Shown in pieces: positions 43,053 through 52,219 of a stretch of DNA of 64,000 nt (position 1 is the stretch's first letter; each line of letters starts with the position of its first letter). A program made the position numbers and the translations under genes. The DNA lies in the NCBI RefSeq assembly GCF_019733395.1, contig NZ_JAIHOO010000001.1:4466983-4530982 (forward strand), given 5' to 3'. The notes below the pieces were generated by a model, which worked only from the letters and a program-made list of their open reading frames with translations, had not been told where the DNA came from and searched no databases. Origin of the DNA: Lysobacter sp. BMK333-48F3. Lineage in GTDB: Bacteria; Pseudomonadota; Gammaproteobacteria; Xanthomonadales; Xanthomonadaceae.

Positions 43053-43640
43053 TCACTTCTTCTTCGAGGCGTCCTGCTTCGAAGCCTTGTCCTTGGCCGG
43101 CTTGCCGCGGCTCGGGCTGCCCTTGCTCGGGGCGAAGCCCAGCGCGGCCCAGTCCGGCACGATCCGGCCCTTGTCGATGTTCGAAAACGGCACCGCGAAG
43201 CGCACGCCGTCGATCGCGAACGCGACCTGCTCGCCTTCCACGCCGAGGATCTCCCCCTGCAGGCGGCGACGGCCCTCGTGCGGCAGCTTGAGCCCGACCT
43301 TGACGGTCTGCCCGGCGAAACGGCGGTAGTGCTCGAGCGTGAACAACGGCCGGTCGATACCCGGCGAGGACACTTCCAGGGTGTAGTTGCCGCTGATCGG
43401 GTCCTCGACGTCGAGCTGCGCCGACACTTCGCGGCTGACCGCCTCGCAGTCTTCGATGCTCACCGAGCGCGGTTCCTCGCCTTCCGGCGTGGCGTCGACT
43501 TCGGCCGCCGGCACGTCGATGTACAGGCGCAGGGTCGCGCTGCCCGGCGCAGGCAGGTATTCGATGCCGAGCAACTCCACGCCCAGCGACTCGATGGTCG
43601 GGGCGAGCATTGCGGCGATTTGGCTGGCCTTGTCCGTCAC
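43053..43640 (-). CDS. rimP: Ribosome maturation factor RimP
   Basis: A 30S assembly factor, first protein gene of the tRNA-fMet-rimP-nusA-infB transcript. 195 residues: N-terminal domain with [32 protein letters not shown] and [36 protein letters not shown]. The SH3-like C-terminal domain spans about 110-165. A Lys/Ser-rich tail ([24 protein letters not shown]) extends the protein past the usual 150-residue core and is probably disordered. It lies 84 bases before nusA, on the same strand. Confidence 0.95.
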   Translation of the reverse strand: MTDKASQIAAMLAPTIESLGVELLGIEYLPAPGSATLRLYIDVPAAEVDATPEGEEPRSVSIEDCEAVSREVSAQLDVEDPISGNYTLEVSSPGIDRPLFTLEHYRRFAGQTVKVGLKLPHEGRRRLQGEILGVEGEQVAFAIDGVRFAVPFSNIDKGRIVPDWAALGFAPSKGSPSRGKPAKDKASKQDASKKK

Positions 43641-43775
43641 GCGCCGGAACTCCCTATGTTGCGATTGCCAAGAGGTGCGACTGGTACGACCAATCTTTGG
43701 ATACGCGAAGCTTGTGTACGCGAAACGGTATATCGCGGGGCCCTGCGGCGCGTCGCGCCGCGAACCGCATCGCGT

Positions 43776-43805
43776 CCCGGATTACGGAAACCCGGATTAC
43801 GGAAA
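43776..43805. repeat. Tandem duplication of a 15-mer between rimP and tRNA-fMet
   Basis: CCCGGATTACGGAAA occurs twice in a row (43776-43790 and 43791-43805), directly beside the hairpin at 43816. The rest of the 306-base gap (43641-43946) has no gene. Confidence 0.85.
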
Positions 43806-43815
43806 CGCAGAAACG

Positions 43816-43840
43816 ACAAAGGGCCCGTTGGGCCCCTTGT
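43816..43840 (-). terminator. Hairpin between tRNA-fMet and rimP
   Basis: ACAAGGGGCCC, a 3-base loop, GGGCCCTTTGT on the minus strand (one G-T pair), followed by CGTTTCTGCGTTTCC. It could partly end transcripts after the tRNA or act as a processing site. It has no strong T-run. Confidence 0.55.
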
Positions 43841-43946
43841 CCGTTACCGCTGGATTTCGGCGTGGCCGCGCGAGCAGAGCGCAACCACAAAGCCCGAGCC
43901 TTAGCCGAAAAGAAAGCCTCATCGGAGGCATTCCCTCAGCCGAAGC

Positions 43947-44023
43947 TGGTAGCGGGGGCAGGATTTGAACCTGCGACCTTCGGGTTATGAGCCCGACGAG
44001 CTGCCAGACTGCTCCACCCCGCA
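43947..44023 (-). tRNA. metY: Initiator tRNA-Met (CAT)
   Basis: 77 nt with the CCA end encoded (43947-43949). The anticodon CAT lies in the loop CTCATAA, between the three consecutive G-C pairs (GGG/CCC) that mark initiator tRNAs. The 1-72 pair is a T-T mismatch instead of the C-A of E. coli; an unpaired first position is another initiator feature. The gene precedes rimP-nusA-infB on the same strand, as metY does in E. coli. Confidence 0.97.
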
Positions 44024-44140
44024 TCAGGCCGACCATGATAGCGGTCGACATCACTTCCTGCAAGCCTCCGATCTCGATTCGGGATCTTCCGCTTGCCCTG
44101 CGTTCCGTCGTCGTTGCCGACTGCGTCTCGCAGGAACGCA

Positions 44141-44168
44141 ATAATAAGGCGGTTTCAAAATTATTCAA
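44141..44168 (-). promoter_or_regulatory. Promoter of the tRNA-fMet-rimP-nusA-infB operon
   Basis: On the minus strand TTGAAT (44163-44168), a 16-base spacer, TATTAT (44141-44146). It lies in the only strongly AT-rich stretch of the gap, about 118 bases before the tRNA. The -10 matches the consensus at five of six positions. Confidence 0.7.
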
Positions 44169-44210
44169 GCCTTATTACGCGGCGAATGCATTTTGATGGA
44201 TTCGGGCAAG

Positions 44211-44321
44211 CTCGGGACTCGGGACTCGGGACTCGGACTTGGACTTGGACCTAAAGCGCGACACCGCAGCGACCCACTCCAATCCCCTACCCCGCCTTTC
44301 GAGTCCCGAGTCCCGAGTCCC
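44211..44321. repeat. GGGACTC heptad array forming a long inverted repeat
   Basis: The left arm 44211-44236 (CGGGACTC three times) pairs with the right arm 44301-44321 (GAGTCCC three times). It lies between the nuoN terminator and the tRNA-fMet promoter. With the promoter and the terminator it accounts for the 352-base gap 44024-44375; no gene is seen. Confidence 0.85.
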
Positions 44322-44352
44322 AAAAAAGCGAAAGGGCCGCGAAGCGGCCCTC
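44322..44352 (-). terminator. Rho-independent terminator of the nuo operon
   Basis: On the minus strand AGGGCCGC, loop TTC, GCGGCCCT, followed by TTCGCTTTTTT. It starts 24 bases after the nuoN stop codon. Confidence 0.85.
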
Positions 44353-44375
44353 TCGTCGCGCCTGCGGCAAACGCC

Positions 44376-45821
44376 TCAGGCCTGGAAGGCGCGCAGGCAC
44401 CAGTCCATGATCGGGTTCCAGGCGATGCCCAGCGCCAGCAAGCCCAGGGCATTGACGCCGAACACCACACGCAGCGGACGGTCGTCGCTCGGCGCCGGCA
44501 TCTTGCCGTCCGGCTCGTCGAAGTACATGGCCTTGATCACGCGCAGGTAGTAGAAGGCGCCGACCACCGCGAACACGATGCCGACGATCGCCAGCCACAG
44601 CATGTCGCCGTGCAGCGCGGCCTTGAGCACCGCCAGCTTGGCCCAGAAGCCCAGGAACGGCGGCAGGCCGGCCAGCGAGGCCATCACGCACAGGACCATG
44701 CCGGCCATCCACGGGCTGCGTGCGTTGAGGCCCTTGTAGTCGTCGATCTTGTCGGCCTCGAAGCCGCGGCCGGACATGACGATGATCGCGGCGAAGGCCG
44801 CGGCCGACATCAGCGAGTAGCTGATCGCATAGAACGCCGCCGCGGCGAAGCCCTGCCCGCCGCCGCCGGCCATGCCGATGAACAGGAAGCCGACGTGGGA
44901 CACGGTCGAGTACGCGAGCAGGCGCTTGAGATTGGTCTGGACCAGCGCGCTGAGGTTGCCGATCGCCAGCGACAGCACCGCCAGGCCGGCCAGCAGCAGG
45001 CGCCAGTGGCCGTCCTGACCGGCCGCGCCGACTTCGAGCAGGCGGTAGGTCATGCCGAACGCCGCCAGCTTCGGCGCCGCGCCGATGAACAGCGTGATCG
45101 GGGTCGGCGCGCCCTGGTAGACGTCCGGCAGCCACATGTGGAACGGCGCCGCGCCGAACTTGAAGGCGATGCCGGCGACCACGAACACCACGCCGGTGAT
45201 CAGCATCAGCGAGGACGGGCCGACCTGGCCGGCGACCGCGATCTGGTCGAGCATCAGACTGCCGGTGGCGCCGTAGATCAGCGACAGGCCGTACAGCAGC
45301 AGGCCCGAGGCCAGCGCGCCGAGAACGAAGTACTTGATCGCCGCTTCCGAGGCCAGCGGGCTGTCGCGGTCCACCGCGACCAGCGCGTAGGAGCACAGCG
45401 CCAGCATTTCCAGGCCCAGGTAGACCATCACCAGGCTGCCGGCCGAGACCAGCAGCATCATGCCGGCCAGGGCGAACAGCATCAGCACCGCGACTTCGCC
45501 CTTGTACAGGCCGCGCGAGCGCAGGTAGGGCCAGGTGTAGATCAGCGACAGGATGCCGACCACGCCGATGCCGAGCTTGAGCACGTCCGAGGCGGTATCG
45601 CGCACGAACATGCCGGCCAGGACCGACCCGTGGCCGCCGACGTCGAAGGCGATCAGCGCGGTGGCGACCGCGACCGTCGCGATCGCGAACACGTGGGAGA
45701 CGATGCGATTGCGCTCCTCGACGAACAGGTCGAGCATCAACAGCGCGAACGCGCCGAGGATCACCACCAGTTCGGGCAGCAGGGGCATCAGATCGGCGAA
45801 GGTCCGTACGGGCATGTTCAT
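44376..45821 (-). CDS. nuoN: NADH-quinone oxidoreductase subunit N
   Basis: One of the three antiporter-like proton-pumping membrane subunits of complex I. 481 residues with about 14 helices. Conserved segments are LGLEMLALCSYALVA, KYFVLGALASGLLLYGLSLIYGATG, FKFGAAPFHMWLPDVYQGAPTPITLFIGAAPKLAAF and NLKRLLAYSTVSHVGFL, with the Lys residues of the proton path present. It is the last gene of nuoA-N. A 160-base gap with an inverted repeat separates it from nuoM, and a terminator follows. Confidence 0.97.
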   Translation of the reverse strand: MNMPVRTFADLMPLLPELVVILGAFALLMLDLFVEERNRIVSHVFAIATVAVATALIAFDVGGHGSVLAGMFVRDTASDVLKLGIGVVGILSLIYTWPYLRSRGLYKGEVAVLMLFALAGMMLLVSAGSLVMVYLGLEMLALCSYALVAVDRDSPLASEAAIKYFVLGALASGLLLYGLSLIYGATGSLMLDQIAVAGQVGPSSLMLITGVVFVVAGIAFKFGAAPFHMWLPDVYQGAPTPITLFIGAAPKLAAFGMTYRLLEVGAAGQDGHWRLLLAGLAVLSLAIGNLSALVQTNLKRLLAYSTVSHVGFLFIGMAGGGGQGFAAAAFYAISYSLMSAAAFAAIIVMSGRGFEADKIDDYKGLNARSPWMAGMVLCVMASLAGLPPFLGFWAKLAVLKAALHGDMLWLAIVGIVFAVVGAFYYLRVIKAMYFDEPDGKMPAPSDDRPLRVVFGVNALGLLALGIAWNPIMDWCLRAFQA

Positions 45822-45867
45822 TAGTGCATCTCTTGGCGGATCCGGCTCGGTGGCGAGCCTTGCTCTA

Positions 45868-45951
45868 GGAGCGAGCGGAGGGAAGTGAGAAGCGAGCGGA
45901 CCACCGCCCTGCCTTTCTCTCGCACCTCACTCCTCGCTGCTACTCACTTCC
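45868..45951. repeat. Inverted repeat between nuoM and nuoN
   Basis: GGAAGTGAG (45881-45889) pairs with CTCACTTCC (45943-45951). Outer GCGAGC-type words on both sides can extend the fold. This fourth repeat type (AGCGAGCGGA/GAAGTGAGAAGCGAG) fills most of the only large gap in the distal nuo operon. Confidence 0.7.
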
Positions 45952-45981
45952 AGGACGGCGGGCCACCGGCCCGTCGTCCGT

Positions 45982-47499
45982 TTACAGCTTGCTGGCGACG
46001 ATCTGGCTGGCCAGATTGGCGATCGCCGGCTCCATCAGGTCGGTCAGCGGCTTCGGCCACACGCCCAGGATCAGCACGCCGGCCGCGAACACGCCCAACA
46101 CCAGCGCTTCGCGCGGGTTGATGTCCTCCAGCTCGGCGACGTGGGCATTGCCGACCTCGCCCCAGATCACCCGCTTGACCAGCCACAGGGTGTAGCCGGC
46201 GCCGACGATCAGGGTGGTGGCCGCGCCGAACGCGATCAGCGGATGCTGCTGGAACGCGGCCAGGATGACCATGAACTCGCCGACGAAACCGGAGGTGCCC
46301 GGCAGGCCGGAGTTGGCCATCGCGAACAGGACCACGAACGCGGCGAACCACGGCATCACGTTGGCGACGCCGCCGTAGTCCTTGATCATGCGGCTGTGCA
46401 TGCGGTCGTAGAGCACGCCGACGCAGGTGAACATCGCGCCCGAGACGAAGCCGTGGCTGATCATCTGCACCATCGCGCCCTGCAGGCCCAGGCGCGCGGC
46501 GTCGGTGCCGTGCGCGTCGCCGTTGTGGACCAGGGCGAAGGCGATGAAGGTGCCCAGGGTGACGAAGCCCATGTGCGAGACCGACGAATACGCGATCAGC
46601 TTCTTCATGTCGTCCTGGACCAGGGCGACCAGGCCGACGTAGATCACCGCGATCAGGCTCAGCGCGATCACCAGCCAGGCGTACTCGTGGCCGGCGTCCG
46701 GCACGATCGGCAGGACGAAGCGCAGGAAACCGTAGCCGCCGATCTTCAGCATGATCGCGGCCAGGATCACCGAACCGGCGGTCGGCGCCTCGACGTGCGC
46801 GTCCGGCAACCAGGTGTGGACCGGGAACATCGGCACCTTGACCGCGAAGGCGATTAGGAAGCCGAAGAAGATCCACATCTGCTCGGTCGCGGTGAGCTGC
46901 AGCGCGTACATGTCCGCCAGCTGCCAACTGCCGCCCTTCAGGTACAGGTAGATCAGCCCGACCAGCATGAACACCGAGCCGAGGAAGGTGTACAGGAAGA
47001 ACTTCACCGACGCGTAGACGCGGCGCGGGCCGCCCCAGACGCCGATGATGATGAACATCGGGATCAGCATGCCCTCGAAGAACACGTAGAACAGCATCGC
47101 GTCCAGGGCGGAGAACACGCCGACCATCAGGCCTTCCAGGATCAGGAAGGCGGCGTAGTACTGGTGGACGCGCTTGTCGATCGAGGTCCAGGCGCTGATC
47201 AGCACCAGCATCGAGGTCAGCGTGGTCAGCGCGATCAGCGCCGCCGAGATGCCGTCCGCGCCGAGGTGGTAGCGGATGTCGTAGGCCGGGATCCAAGCGT
47301 GGTCTTCGACCAGCTGCATGCTCGCGCTGGCGAAGTCGCCGTGGCTGAACATCAGCAGGCTCAGGCCGAGGGTGGCGATGGCCACGATCAGCGCGAACCA
47401 GCGCGCGGTGTTGGCGCGCTCGTTGCCGAACGCGAGGGTGGCGAAGCCGCCGAGAATCGGCAGCCAGATCAGGATGCTAAGCAAGGGCACGGGGCTCAC
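45982..47499 (-). CDS. nuoM: NADH-quinone oxidoreductase subunit M
   Basis: An antiporter-like proton-pumping subunit of complex I, 505 residues. Signature parts are FFEGMLIPMFIIIGVWGGPRRVYASVKFFLYTFLGSVFMLV, KVPMFPVHTWLPDAHVEAPTAGSVILAAIMLKIGGYG, KKLIAYSSVSHMGFV and MISHGFVSGAMFTCVGVLYDR. The start is GTG at 47499 with AAGGA upstream, 19 bases after nuoL; an in-frame ATG at 47556 would overlap nuoL by 38 bases and adds unconserved residues. Confidence 0.96.
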   Translation of the reverse strand: MSPVPLLSILIWLPILGGFATLAFGNERANTARWFALIVAIATLGLSLLMFSHGDFASASMQLVEDHAWIPAYDIRYHLGADGISAALIALTTLTSMLVLISAWTSIDKRVHQYYAAFLILEGLMVGVFSALDAMLFYVFFEGMLIPMFIIIGVWGGPRRVYASVKFFLYTFLGSVFMLVGLIYLYLKGGSWQLADMYALQLTATEQMWIFFGFLIAFAVKVPMFPVHTWLPDAHVEAPTAGSVILAAIMLKIGGYGFLRFVLPIVPDAGHEYAWLVIALSLIAVIYVGLVALVQDDMKKLIAYSSVSHMGFVTLGTFIAFALVHNGDAHGTDAARLGLQGAMVQMISHGFVSGAMFTCVGVLYDRMHSRMIKDYGGVANVMPWFAAFVVLFAMANSGLPGTSGFVGEFMVILAAFQQHPLIAFGAATTLIVGAGYTLWLVKRVIWGEVGNAHVAELEDINPREALVLGVFAAGVLILGVWPKPLTDLMEPAIANLASQIVASKL

Positions 47500-47518
47500 G
47501 TCGGGTGTCCTTGTCGGA

Positions 47519-49660
47519 TTAGTGCCAGTAACGGATGACGACGGCGAGCAGAGCAATCAGGCCGACAATCATCGCGAAGGCGTAGTGGTAGAGATAACCG
47601 GACTGGACCCGGCGAGCGAGGTTGGCGACGAAGCCGACCAGGCTGGCGCTGCCGTTGACCGCGGCGCCGTCGATCAGCTTGCTGTCGAACAGGCGCGAGA
47701 CCTTGCCCAGGCCGACGCCGCCGGCGGCGAAGCCGTCGATCCACAGGTTGTCCATGCCGTACTTGTTCTCGAGCACGCGGATCGGCAGCGCGAACAGCTT
47801 GCGCGCCTTGGCCGGCAGCTCCGGCTTCCACCAGTACATGACCGTGGCCAGCAGGAAGCCCGAGAAGGCGAGCCAGAACGCCGGCGCCTGGAAACCGTGC
47901 AGGGCGAACGGCAGCCAGCCGTGCCAGGCTTCCGCACCGACCTGGGCGATGGTGTCGCGCGCCGGCTGCAGGTCGATCGCGCCGAGGAAGAACGGCAGCT
48001 GCTTGGCGTGGCCGGACATGTCGGTGCCGAACAGCATCGGACCGGCGGTGAAGATGCCGATCAGCACCGACGGAATCGCCAGCAGCACCAACGGCAGGGT
48101 CACCACCCACGGCGATTCGTGCGGCTCGTGCGGGCCGTGGTGGCCATGATCGTCGTGGGCGTGATCGTCGTGCTTGCCGTGGCCGTGGTCGTCGTGGGCG
48201 TGCGCCGCATGATCGTCGTGGCCATGGCCGTGATCGTCGTGGGCGTGCGCGTCGCGGAACCGCTCCTTGCCGTGGAAGGTCAGGTACAGCAGGCGGAAGC
48301 TGTAGAACGCGGTGACGAAGGCGCCCAGCAGCACCGCCCAGTAGGCGTACTGCGAGACCCAGGTCGCGTGCTCGCCGCTGGCGGCGTGGTGCGCGGCCTC
48401 GATGATGGTGTCCTTCGAGTAGAAACCGGCGAAGAACGGCGTGCCGACCAGGGCCAGGGTGCCGAGCAGGCTGGTCCAGTAGGTGATCGGCATGTACTTG
48501 CGCAGGCCGCCCATCTTGCGCATGTCCTGCTCGTGGTGCATGCCGATGATGACCGAGCCGGCGGCCAGGAACAGCAGCGCCTTGAAGAAGGCGTGGGTCA
48601 TCAGGTGGTAGACCGCGGCCGAATAGGCCGACACGCCCAGCGCCACGGTCATGTAGCCCAGCTGCGACAGGGTCGAGTACGCGACCACGCGCTTGATGTC
48701 GTTCTGGACGATGCCGATCAGGCCGGTCCAGAACGCGGTGGTGGCGCCGATGAACAGGACGAAGTTCAGCGCGGTCTGCGACATCTCGAACAGCGGCGAC
48801 ATGCGCGCGACCATGAAGATGCCGGCGGTCACCATCGTCGCGGCGTGGATCAGCGCCGAGATCGGGGTCGGGCCTTCCATCGAGTCCGGCAGCCAGACGT
48901 GCAGCGGCACCTGCGCCGACTTGCCCATCGCGCCGATGAACAGGCAGATGCAGATCACCGTCGGCAGCGACCACACGATCGGGTCGGCGCCGCCCCACAC
49001 CGTGATGGTGCGGCCGGCCAGGGTCGGCGCGTTGGCGAACACGGTGCCGTAGTCGAGCGAGCCCAGCGCCCACAGCACGGCGCCGATGCCGAGCAGGAAG
49101 CCGAAGTCGCCGACGCGGTTGACCACGAAGGCCTTGAGGTTGGCGAACACCGCGGTCGGCTTCTTAAACCAGAAGCCGATCAGCAGGTACGAGACCAGGC
49201 CCACCGCTTCCCAGCCGAAGAACAGCTGCAGGAAGTTGTTGCTCATGACCAGCATGAGCATCGAGAAGGTGAACAGCGAGATGTAGCTGAAGAAGCGCTG
49301 GTAGCCCGGATCCTCGGCCATGTAGCCGATGGTGTAGACGTGGACCAGCAGCGAGACGAAGGTCACCACGACCATCATCATCGCGGTCAGCTTGTCGACC
49401 ATGAAGCCGACATGAGCCTCGTAGCCGCCGATCTGGAACCAGGTGTAGACGTTCTCGTTGAACGGCGCTGCGCCCTGCCCCACGAGCTGCCACAGCACGT
49501 AGATCGACATCGCGCAGCTGGCGGCGACGCCGAGGATGGTGACCGTGTGCGAGCCGGCGCGGCCGATCTTGCGCCCGAACAGGCCGGCGAGGATCGCGCC
49601 GAGCAGCGGCGCGAGCACGACCGCGAGCAGGATGGTCTTGGAAAGTACGACGGGTTGCAT
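47519..49660 (-). CDS. nuoL: NADH-quinone oxidoreductase subunit L with a His-rich loop
   Basis: The largest proton-pumping subunit of complex I, with the long lateral helix at its C-terminal end. 713 residues; conserved FGWEAVGLVSYLLIGFWF, GKSAQVPLHVWLPDSMEGPTPISALIHAATMVTAGIFMVAR and VAYSTLSQLGYM. Residues about 467-514 form a hydrophilic loop with some 18 histidines and many aspartates (HAHDDHGHGHDDH pattern), encoded by 48118-48260. It lies between nuoK (5 bases) and nuoM (19 bases). Confidence 0.97.
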   Translation of the reverse strand: MQPVVLSKTILLAVVLAPLLGAILAGLFGRKIGRAGSHTVTILGVAASCAMSIYVLWQLVGQGAAPFNENVYTWFQIGGYEAHVGFMVDKLTAMMMVVVTFVSLLVHVYTIGYMAEDPGYQRFFSYISLFTFSMLMLVMSNNFLQLFFGWEAVGLVSYLLIGFWFKKPTAVFANLKAFVVNRVGDFGFLLGIGAVLWALGSLDYGTVFANAPTLAGRTITVWGGADPIVWSLPTVICICLFIGAMGKSAQVPLHVWLPDSMEGPTPISALIHAATMVTAGIFMVARMSPLFEMSQTALNFVLFIGATTAFWTGLIGIVQNDIKRVVAYSTLSQLGYMTVALGVSAYSAAVYHLMTHAFFKALLFLAAGSVIIGMHHEQDMRKMGGLRKYMPITYWTSLLGTLALVGTPFFAGFYSKDTIIEAAHHAASGEHATWVSQYAYWAVLLGAFVTAFYSFRLLYLTFHGKERFRDAHAHDDHGHGHDDHAAHAHDDHGHGKHDDHAHDDHGHHGPHEPHESPWVVTLPLVLLAIPSVLIGIFTAGPMLFGTDMSGHAKQLPFFLGAIDLQPARDTIAQVGAEAWHGWLPFALHGFQAPAFWLAFSGFLLATVMYWWKPELPAKARKLFALPIRVLENKYGMDNLWIDGFAAGGVGLGKVSRLFDSKLIDGAAVNGSASLVGFVANLARRVQSGYLYHYAFAMIVGLIALLAVVIRYWH

Positions 49661-49665
49661 GCCGG

Positions 49666-49992
49666 TCAGCCCTTCATCGTGTCGATTTCAGCGACGTTGA
49701 TCGTGCGCCGGTTGCGGAACAGCGTGACCAGGATCGCCAGGCCGATGGCGGCCTCGGCGGCGGCCACGGTCAGGATGAAGAACACGAACACCTGACCGGC
49801 CGGATCGGCCAGCTGACGCGAGAACGCGACGAAGTTGATGTTGACCGCGAGCAGCATCAGCTCGATCGACATCAGCAGCACGATCACGTTCTTGCGGTTG
49901 AGGAAGATGCCGGCGACGCTGATGCAGAACAGCACCGCGCCGAGGGCGAGGTAGTGGCCCAGCGCGAGGCCGGCTCCGAAGAATTCGCTCAC
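49666..49992 (-). CDS. nuoK: NADH-quinone oxidoreductase subunit K
   Basis: A small membrane subunit of complex I with three helices, 108 residues ([74 protein letters not shown]). The two conserved membrane glutamates (SIELML, AAEAAIG) are present. The start is GTG at 49992, overlapping the nuoJ stop by four bases, with AGGAGG upstream in nuoJ. This points to coupled translation. Confidence 0.96.
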   Translation of the reverse strand: MSEFFGAGLALGHYLALGAVLFCISVAGIFLNRKNVIVLLMSIELMLLAVNINFVAFSRQLADPAGQVFVFFILTVAAAEAAIGLAILVTLFRNRRTINVAEIDTMKG

Positions 49993-50627
49993 GGCTTGGC
50001 CTCCTGTGCGGCGGGCTCGGCGGGGGCCGGAACGACCGGCTTGACCGCTTCCATCTTGATCATGCGGATGCGGTCGCCGGCGCGGACGCGGGCCTGCTCG
50101 CTCGGGTTCTGGTGCTTGGCCCCGGCGCGGCGGCGCAGGGTCAGCATCACCGCCGCGATCACCGCCACGGTCAGGATTACCGCGGCGACCTCGAACGGCA
50201 GCAGGAAGTCGGTGAACAGCGCGTGCGCCAGCCACTTGGTGTTGGACTCGCCGGCGGCGTCCGCGGTCAGCGGCGCGGCCAGGCTGGCCTTGACCCCGAT
50301 CAGGGTCAGCATTTCCGCCAGCATCACCACCGCGACCAGCAGGCCGACCGGCAGATACCGGACATAGCCTTCGCGCAACGGCGCCACGTCGATGTCGAGC
50401 ATCATGACCACGAACAGGAACAGCACCATCACCGCGCCTACGTAGACCAGGATCAGGGCCACGCCGAGGAACTCGGCGCCGGCGATGATCCAGACGCAGG
50501 CCACGGAGAAGAACGTCAGCACCAGGCTGAGCGCGGCATGGACCGGGTTCTTGACGCTGATCACGGCCACGGCCGAAAGCGTGGCCGCGGCGGCGAAGAC
50601 GAAGAAGGCGATCTGGGCGAGATCCAT
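49989..50627 (-). CDS. nuoJ: NADH-quinone oxidoreductase subunit J
   Basis: A membrane subunit of complex I, 212 residues with five helices. [53 protein letters not shown] is the conserved core that includes the pi-bulge helix used in coupling. The C-terminal 45 residues are a charged Pro/Ala-rich tail ([18 protein letters not shown]), cytoplasmic or disordered. It lies 10 bases after nuoI and overlaps nuoK. Confidence 0.96.
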   Translation of the reverse strand: MDLAQIAFFVFAAAATLSAVAVISVKNPVHAALSLVLTFFSVACVWIIAGAEFLGVALILVYVGAVMVLFLFVVMMLDIDVAPLREGYVRYLPVGLLVAVVMLAEMLTLIGVKASLAAPLTADAAGESNTKWLAHALFTDFLLPFEVAAVILTVAVIAAVMLTLRRRAGAKHQNPSEQARVRAGDRIRMIKMEAVKPVVPAPAEPAAQEAKP

Positions 50628-50637
50628 GTCGGGGTAC

Positions 50638-51126
50638 TCAGCGGAAGGCGGCGTCGGCGGCGCGGCGTTCGGCGATCTCGGTCTCGAGACGGTCGCCGAT
50701 CGCCAGCAGCTGCGGCTTGGTGACGATGTTCTGTCCGCGCTGGTCGAAGTGGTATTCGTGGATGTGGGTTTCCACGATCGAGTCGACCGGGCAGGACTCT
50801 TCGCAGAAGCCGCAGAAGATGCACTTGAACAGGTCGATGTCGTAGCGCGTGGTGCGGCGGGTGCCGTCCACGCGCTTCTCCGAATCGATGGTGATCGCCA
50901 GCGCCGGGCACACGGCCTCGCACAGCTTGCAGGCGATGCAGCGCTCTTCGCCGTTGGGATAACGGCGCAGCGCGTGCACGCCGCGGAAGCGCGGCGATTG
51001 CGGGGTCTTCTCCATCGGGTACATCAGCGTGTACTTCGGCTTGAACAGGTACTTGAGCGTCAGCCCGAGGCCCTGTGCGAGCTCGATCAGGAGCAGGCTC
51101 TTGAAATAGGAAACGATGCGATTCAT
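50638..51126 (-). CDS. nuoI: NADH-quinone oxidoreductase subunit I (2x 4Fe-4S)
   Basis: A peripheral subunit carrying clusters N6a and N6b that pass electrons to NuoB. 162 residues with two ferredoxin motifs, [12 protein letters not shown] and [12 protein letters not shown], each with four cysteines. The amphipathic N-terminal helix ([25 protein letters not shown]) holds it to the membrane arm. It sits between nuoH (13 bases) and nuoJ. Confidence 0.98.
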   Translation of the reverse strand: MNRIVSYFKSLLLIELAQGLGLTLKYLFKPKYTLMYPMEKTPQSPRFRGVHALRRYPNGEERCIACKLCEAVCPALAITIDSEKRVDGTRRTTRYDIDLFKCIFCGFCEESCPVDSIVETHIHEYHFDQRGQNIVTKPQLLAIGDRLETEIAERRAADAAFR

Positions 51127-51139
51127 GTAGGTGCCTGCC

Positions 51140-52216
51140 TTACTGTCCCGGCTGGAAGACGCCGTAGTACGCCATCACCGCGACCACGCAGATCCAGGCG
51201 ATGGTCAGGGGGATGAACACCTTCCAGCCCAGGCGCATGATCTGGTCGTAGCGGTAGCGCGGGAACGACGCGCGGAACCAGATGAAGCAGCTGGCGAAGA
51301 AGAACACCTTGATCAGCAGCCACCACCAGCCGTCGGCCGACAGCAGCGGGATGCCCAGGCCCTGGAACGGGCTCAGCCAGCCGCCGACGAAGAAGATCGA
51401 GGTCAGGAAGCTGATCAGGATCATGTTCGCGTATTCGGCGAGGAAGAACAGCGCGAACGCCGAACCCGAATACTCGACCATGTGGCCGGCGACGATTTCC
51501 GACTCGCCTTCGACCACGTCGAACGGCGCGCGGTTGGTCTCGGCCACGCCGGAGATGAAATAGACCACGAACAGCGGCAGCATCGGCAGCGCGAACCACT
51601 CCAGCGCGCCGGCGTTGCCCGACTGGGCCATCACGATCTCGCTGAGGTTGAGGCTGCCGGCGCCGACCATCACGCCGACCATGGCGAAGCCCATGGCGAT
51701 TTCGTACGAGACCACCTGGGCCGCGGCGCGCATCGCGCCGAGGAAGGCGTACTTCGAGTTCGAGGCCCAGCCGGCGAGGATGATGCCGTACACGCCCAGC
51801 GAGGTCATCGCCAGCAGGTACAGCAGGCCGGCGTTGGCGTTCGACAGCACCACCTGGGCGTCGAACGGCACCACCGCCCAGGCCGCGAAGGCCGGAGCCA
51901 GGGCCAGCAAGGGCGCCAGCTTGTACAGGAAGGACTGCGCCCGGGTGGGCTGGATCACTTCCTTGAACAGCAGCTTGAACACGTCGGCGAAGGCCTGAAG
52001 GATGCCCATGCCGACGTACATCGGGCCGCGGCGGACGTGCATCCAGCCGATCAGCTTGCGCTCCCAGACCACGTAGAACGCGACCGAGACGATCACCGGC
52101 ATGGCGATCAGCAGGATCTTGAGCACGATCCAGGCCACGGCGCCGGCCATGCCGAAGGAGAGCAGGAACTCGCGCACCGGGTCGACCACGTGGGTCGTGA
52201 ACATTCCATCCGTCAT
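51140..52216 (-). CDS. nuoH: NADH-quinone oxidoreductase subunit H
   Basis: A membrane subunit that forms part of the quinone pocket and links the two arms of complex I. 358 residues, eight helices; conserved [64 protein letters not shown] and [26 protein letters not shown] with its acidic residues. It starts 3 bases after the nuoG stop. Confidence 0.98.
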   Translation of the reverse strand: MTDGMFTTHVVDPVREFLLSFGMAGAVAWIVLKILLIAMPVIVSVAFYVVWERKLIGWMHVRRGPMYVGMGILQAFADVFKLLFKEVIQPTRAQSFLYKLAPLLALAPAFAAWAVVPFDAQVVLSNANAGLLYLLAMTSLGVYGIILAGWASNSKYAFLGAMRAAAQVVSYEIAMGFAMVGVMVGAGSLNLSEIVMAQSGNAGALEWFALPMLPLFVVYFISGVAETNRAPFDVVEGESEIVAGHMVEYSGSAFALFFLAEYANMILISFLTSIFFVGGWLSPFQGLGIPLLSADGWWWLLIKVFFFASCFIWFRASFPRYRYDQIMRLGWKVFIPLTIAWICVVAVMAYYGVFQPGQ

Positions 52217-52219
52217 GGC

